From Alphaproteobacteria bacterium UBA2954 (GTDB lineage: Bacteria > Pseudomonadota > Alphaproteobacteria > Puniceispirillales > Puniceispirillaceae), in contig DEBO01000143.1 of assembly GCA_002348585.1 (NCBI GenBank), positions 1 to 7,159 on the forward strand: DNA of 7,159 bases, given 5' to 3'. Shown one piece after another: positions 6,191 through 7,159 of this stretch. Each line of letters starts with the position of its first letter. The first letter of the stretch is position 1. Position numbers and translations under genes: made by a program. The notes under the pieces are model-generated. The model saw only the letters and a program-made list of their open reading frames with translations, did not search any database and was not told where the DNA came from.

Positions 6191-6790
6191 TTATTTTATT
6201 TCTCCTGCAACCTGAATCAATCGTGAAACATAACGTGCCAGCATATCAATTTCCAAATTCAAACAGCTGCCTTGGACAGAGGCACCCAGATTTGTATTTT
6301 TCCAAGTGTGTTCAATTATATTCACACAAAACATATTTTCACTAACGGAATTGACAGTCAGGGATACGCCATTCAAAGCAATCGAGCCCTTTTCAGCAAC
6401 AAAGCCTGCTAAAAGCGGCGGCAAAGAAATTTCCAGACGATGGGAGTCAGAAACTGCTGTTATATTTTCAATCACTGCTACACCGTCAACATGGCCAGAT
6501 ACAATATGTCCACCCATTTCATCTCCCATCCTCAGGGAACGTTCAAGATTAACAGCAGTGCCTTCCTGCCATGTTTGAAGTGTGGTCCTTGACAATGTCT
6601 CCTCAGAAACGTCAACTTCAAAACTGTCTGAATTGCGGTCAGTTACTGTCAAGCATATTCCAGAACAACAGATTGATGCGCCTAAATCAATTTCATCACA
6701 AGCCCAGGGCGCGGAAATGCCAACGCGCCAGTCACCTTTGCGCTCAATAGACATAACTGCTCCAATTGCTGTCACAATGCCTGTAAACAT
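6191..6790 (-). CDS. ribE: Riboflavin synthase, alpha subunit
   Basis: This enzyme dismutates two 6,7-dimethyl-8-ribityllumazine molecules into riboflavin and the RibD/GTP-derived pyrimidine, which re-enters the pathway. The 199-residue protein has the two repeated lumazine-binding barrels. Barrel 1 starts MFTGIVTAIG and contains ICLTVTD (45-51) with Cys46 at the conserved cysteine position. Barrel 2 contains GGHIVSGHVDG (93-103) and KGSIALNGVSLTVN (134-147). The C-terminal helix region LNLEIDMLARYVSR (177-190) forms the trimer contact. In barrel 1 the usual N-G before the conserved V/I-C-L is S-G (43-44), while barrel 2 keeps N-G. The ATG begins at the family-invariant MFTGIV; the upstream GGAAAAG is only a weak ribosome site. 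It starts 3 bp after the ribD stop and ends 2 bp before the next gene, so all are one operon. Confidence 0.97.
   Translation of the reverse strand: MFTGIVTAIGAVMSIERKGDWRVGISAPWACDEIDLGASICCSGICLTVTDRNSDSFEVDVSEETLSRTTLQTWQEGTAVNLERSLRMGDEMGGHIVSGHVDGVAVIENITAVSDSHRLEISLPPLLAGFVAEKGSIALNGVSLTVNSVSENMFCVNIIEHTWKNTNLGASVQGSCLNLEIDMLARYVSRLIQVAGEIK
6202..6206 (-). promoter_or_regulatory. Distant Shine-Dalgarno AGGAG upstream of the ribBA-like gene
   Basis: AGGAG lies inside the last codons of ribE, 13 nt before the ATG at 6188. The intervening sequence is AT-only (AAATAAAATAAAT) and contains the ribE stop codon. The long spacing suggests reinitiation or an unstructured AT-rich linker rather than a canonical site. 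No closer in-frame ATG, GTG or TTG exists in this gap. Confidence 0.45.
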
Positions 6791-6793
6791 TGA

Positions 6794-7159
6794 CTATACT
6801 TTTCCAATCATTTTTTTGCCTCTTTGCCAGATGGATAAACGATCTCCAGCCAACTCAAATGTCCGTGCTTTGGTATAATCAGAGTCACGTGGGAAAGCTA
6901 GAGCCGTTCGGGAATTTGCATCATATAATAGTCCAGGAACACCAGTTTTAAGTTTTTTTTGCGCCGACAAATGAATAATTTGGTCAATCAAGCCAGCAGA
7001 ATAAAAACTACGATTTAATTTTGTTCCAGCCTCTAATAATAAGCTGGATAAATTACGTTTTGCACACCATTGCAAAGCGGCTGACAAATCAAGTCCGTCT
7101 GCATTTCGGTCAAGCCTTACAAACTCAATTCCGCATTTATCAAGCATTATTTGATCCTG
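6794..7159 (-). CDS. ribD: Riboflavin biosynthesis protein RibD, C-terminal reductase part (cut by window edge)
   Basis: RibD is normally a two-domain enzyme: an N-terminal deaminase and a C-terminal NADPH-dependent reductase acting on the pyrimidine ring and ribosyl side chain. Only the last 121 codons are present; the frame is open through base 7159. The visible part is the end of the dihydrofolate-reductase-like domain. It is recognised by LLLEAGTKLN (the family's I-L-E-G-G-x-x-L-N, with Ala in place of one Gly), then SFYSAGLIDQ and a terminal segment with LAGDRLSIWQRG. The deaminase zinc site lies outside the window, so completeness cannot be judged. Its position directly before ribE, 3 bp away, matches the conserved ribD-ribE-ribBA-ribH-nusB order and supports RibD over a stand-alone DHFR-like protein. 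Confidence 0.92.
   Translation of the reverse strand, partial: QDQIMLDKCGIEFVRLDRNADGLDLSAALQWCAKRNLSSLLLEAGTKLNRSFYSAGLIDQIIHLSAQKKLKTGVPGLLYDANSRTALAFPRDSDYTKARTFELAGDRLSIWQRGKKMIGKV

Noticed and set aside
1..7159. A novel defence, mobile or secondary-metabolite system
   Set aside because: Every gene belongs to a known housekeeping family in an expected context; no repeats, integrase, transposase or unexplained gap of 300 bp or more is present.

Overview
The window is ordinary, densely packed core chromosome of an alphaproteobacterium with moderate G+C (roughly mid-40s percent by eye, not computed). The best lineage evidence is the gene set on the left (ubiquinol-cytochrome c chaperone, DUF177, plsX, fabH, ihfA), an order typical of Alphaproteobacteria, together with the protein signatures of the IHF-alpha, NusB and RibH homologues. 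A free-living marine group such as SAR116 would fit the compact spacing and base composition, but that is a guess. I see no mobile element, CRISPR array, RNA gene, toxin-antitoxin pair or phage gene.

Layout. The right-hand cassette (4052-7159, all minus strand) reads ribD (C-terminal part only, cut by the window edge), ribE, ribBA-like, ribH and nusB. Gaps are 3, 2 and 18 bp, and ribH and nusB overlap by 23 bp, so it is almost certainly one transcript entering from beyond the right edge. The left-hand cassette (1-3407, also minus strand) reads ubiquinol-cytochrome c chaperone, DUF177 protein, plsX, fabH and ihfA (N-terminal part only, cut by the left edge). It has two 17-bp overlaps and short gaps. 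Between the cassettes lies one plus-strand gene, a bamE-type outer-membrane lipoprotein (3603-4046). It diverges from the chaperone across a 195-bp region and converges on nusB with only 5 bp between the stop codons.

Function. The rib genes cover the pyrimidine deaminase/reductase (RibD), 3,4-dihydroxy-2-butanone 4-phosphate synthase (RibB domain), lumazine synthase (RibH) and riboflavin synthase (RibE). The GTP cyclohydrolase II step is probably not encoded here: the C-terminal RibA-like half of the RibBA protein has lost every zinc-ligand cysteine and much of the catalytic core, matching the described RibBX-type variant. A separate ribA is therefore expected elsewhere in the genome. NusB serves rRNA antitermination. 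The left cassette joins cytochrome bc1 assembly, a large-subunit rRNA-related protein (DUF177/YceD), phospholipid and fatty-acid initiation (PlsX, FabH) and the nucleoid protein IHF-alpha.

Nothing here looks like a new biological system. The most useful observations are the degenerate RibA domain, the tight nusB/bamE junction without thiL or a visible terminator, and start-codon corrections for plsX and the DUF177 gene.
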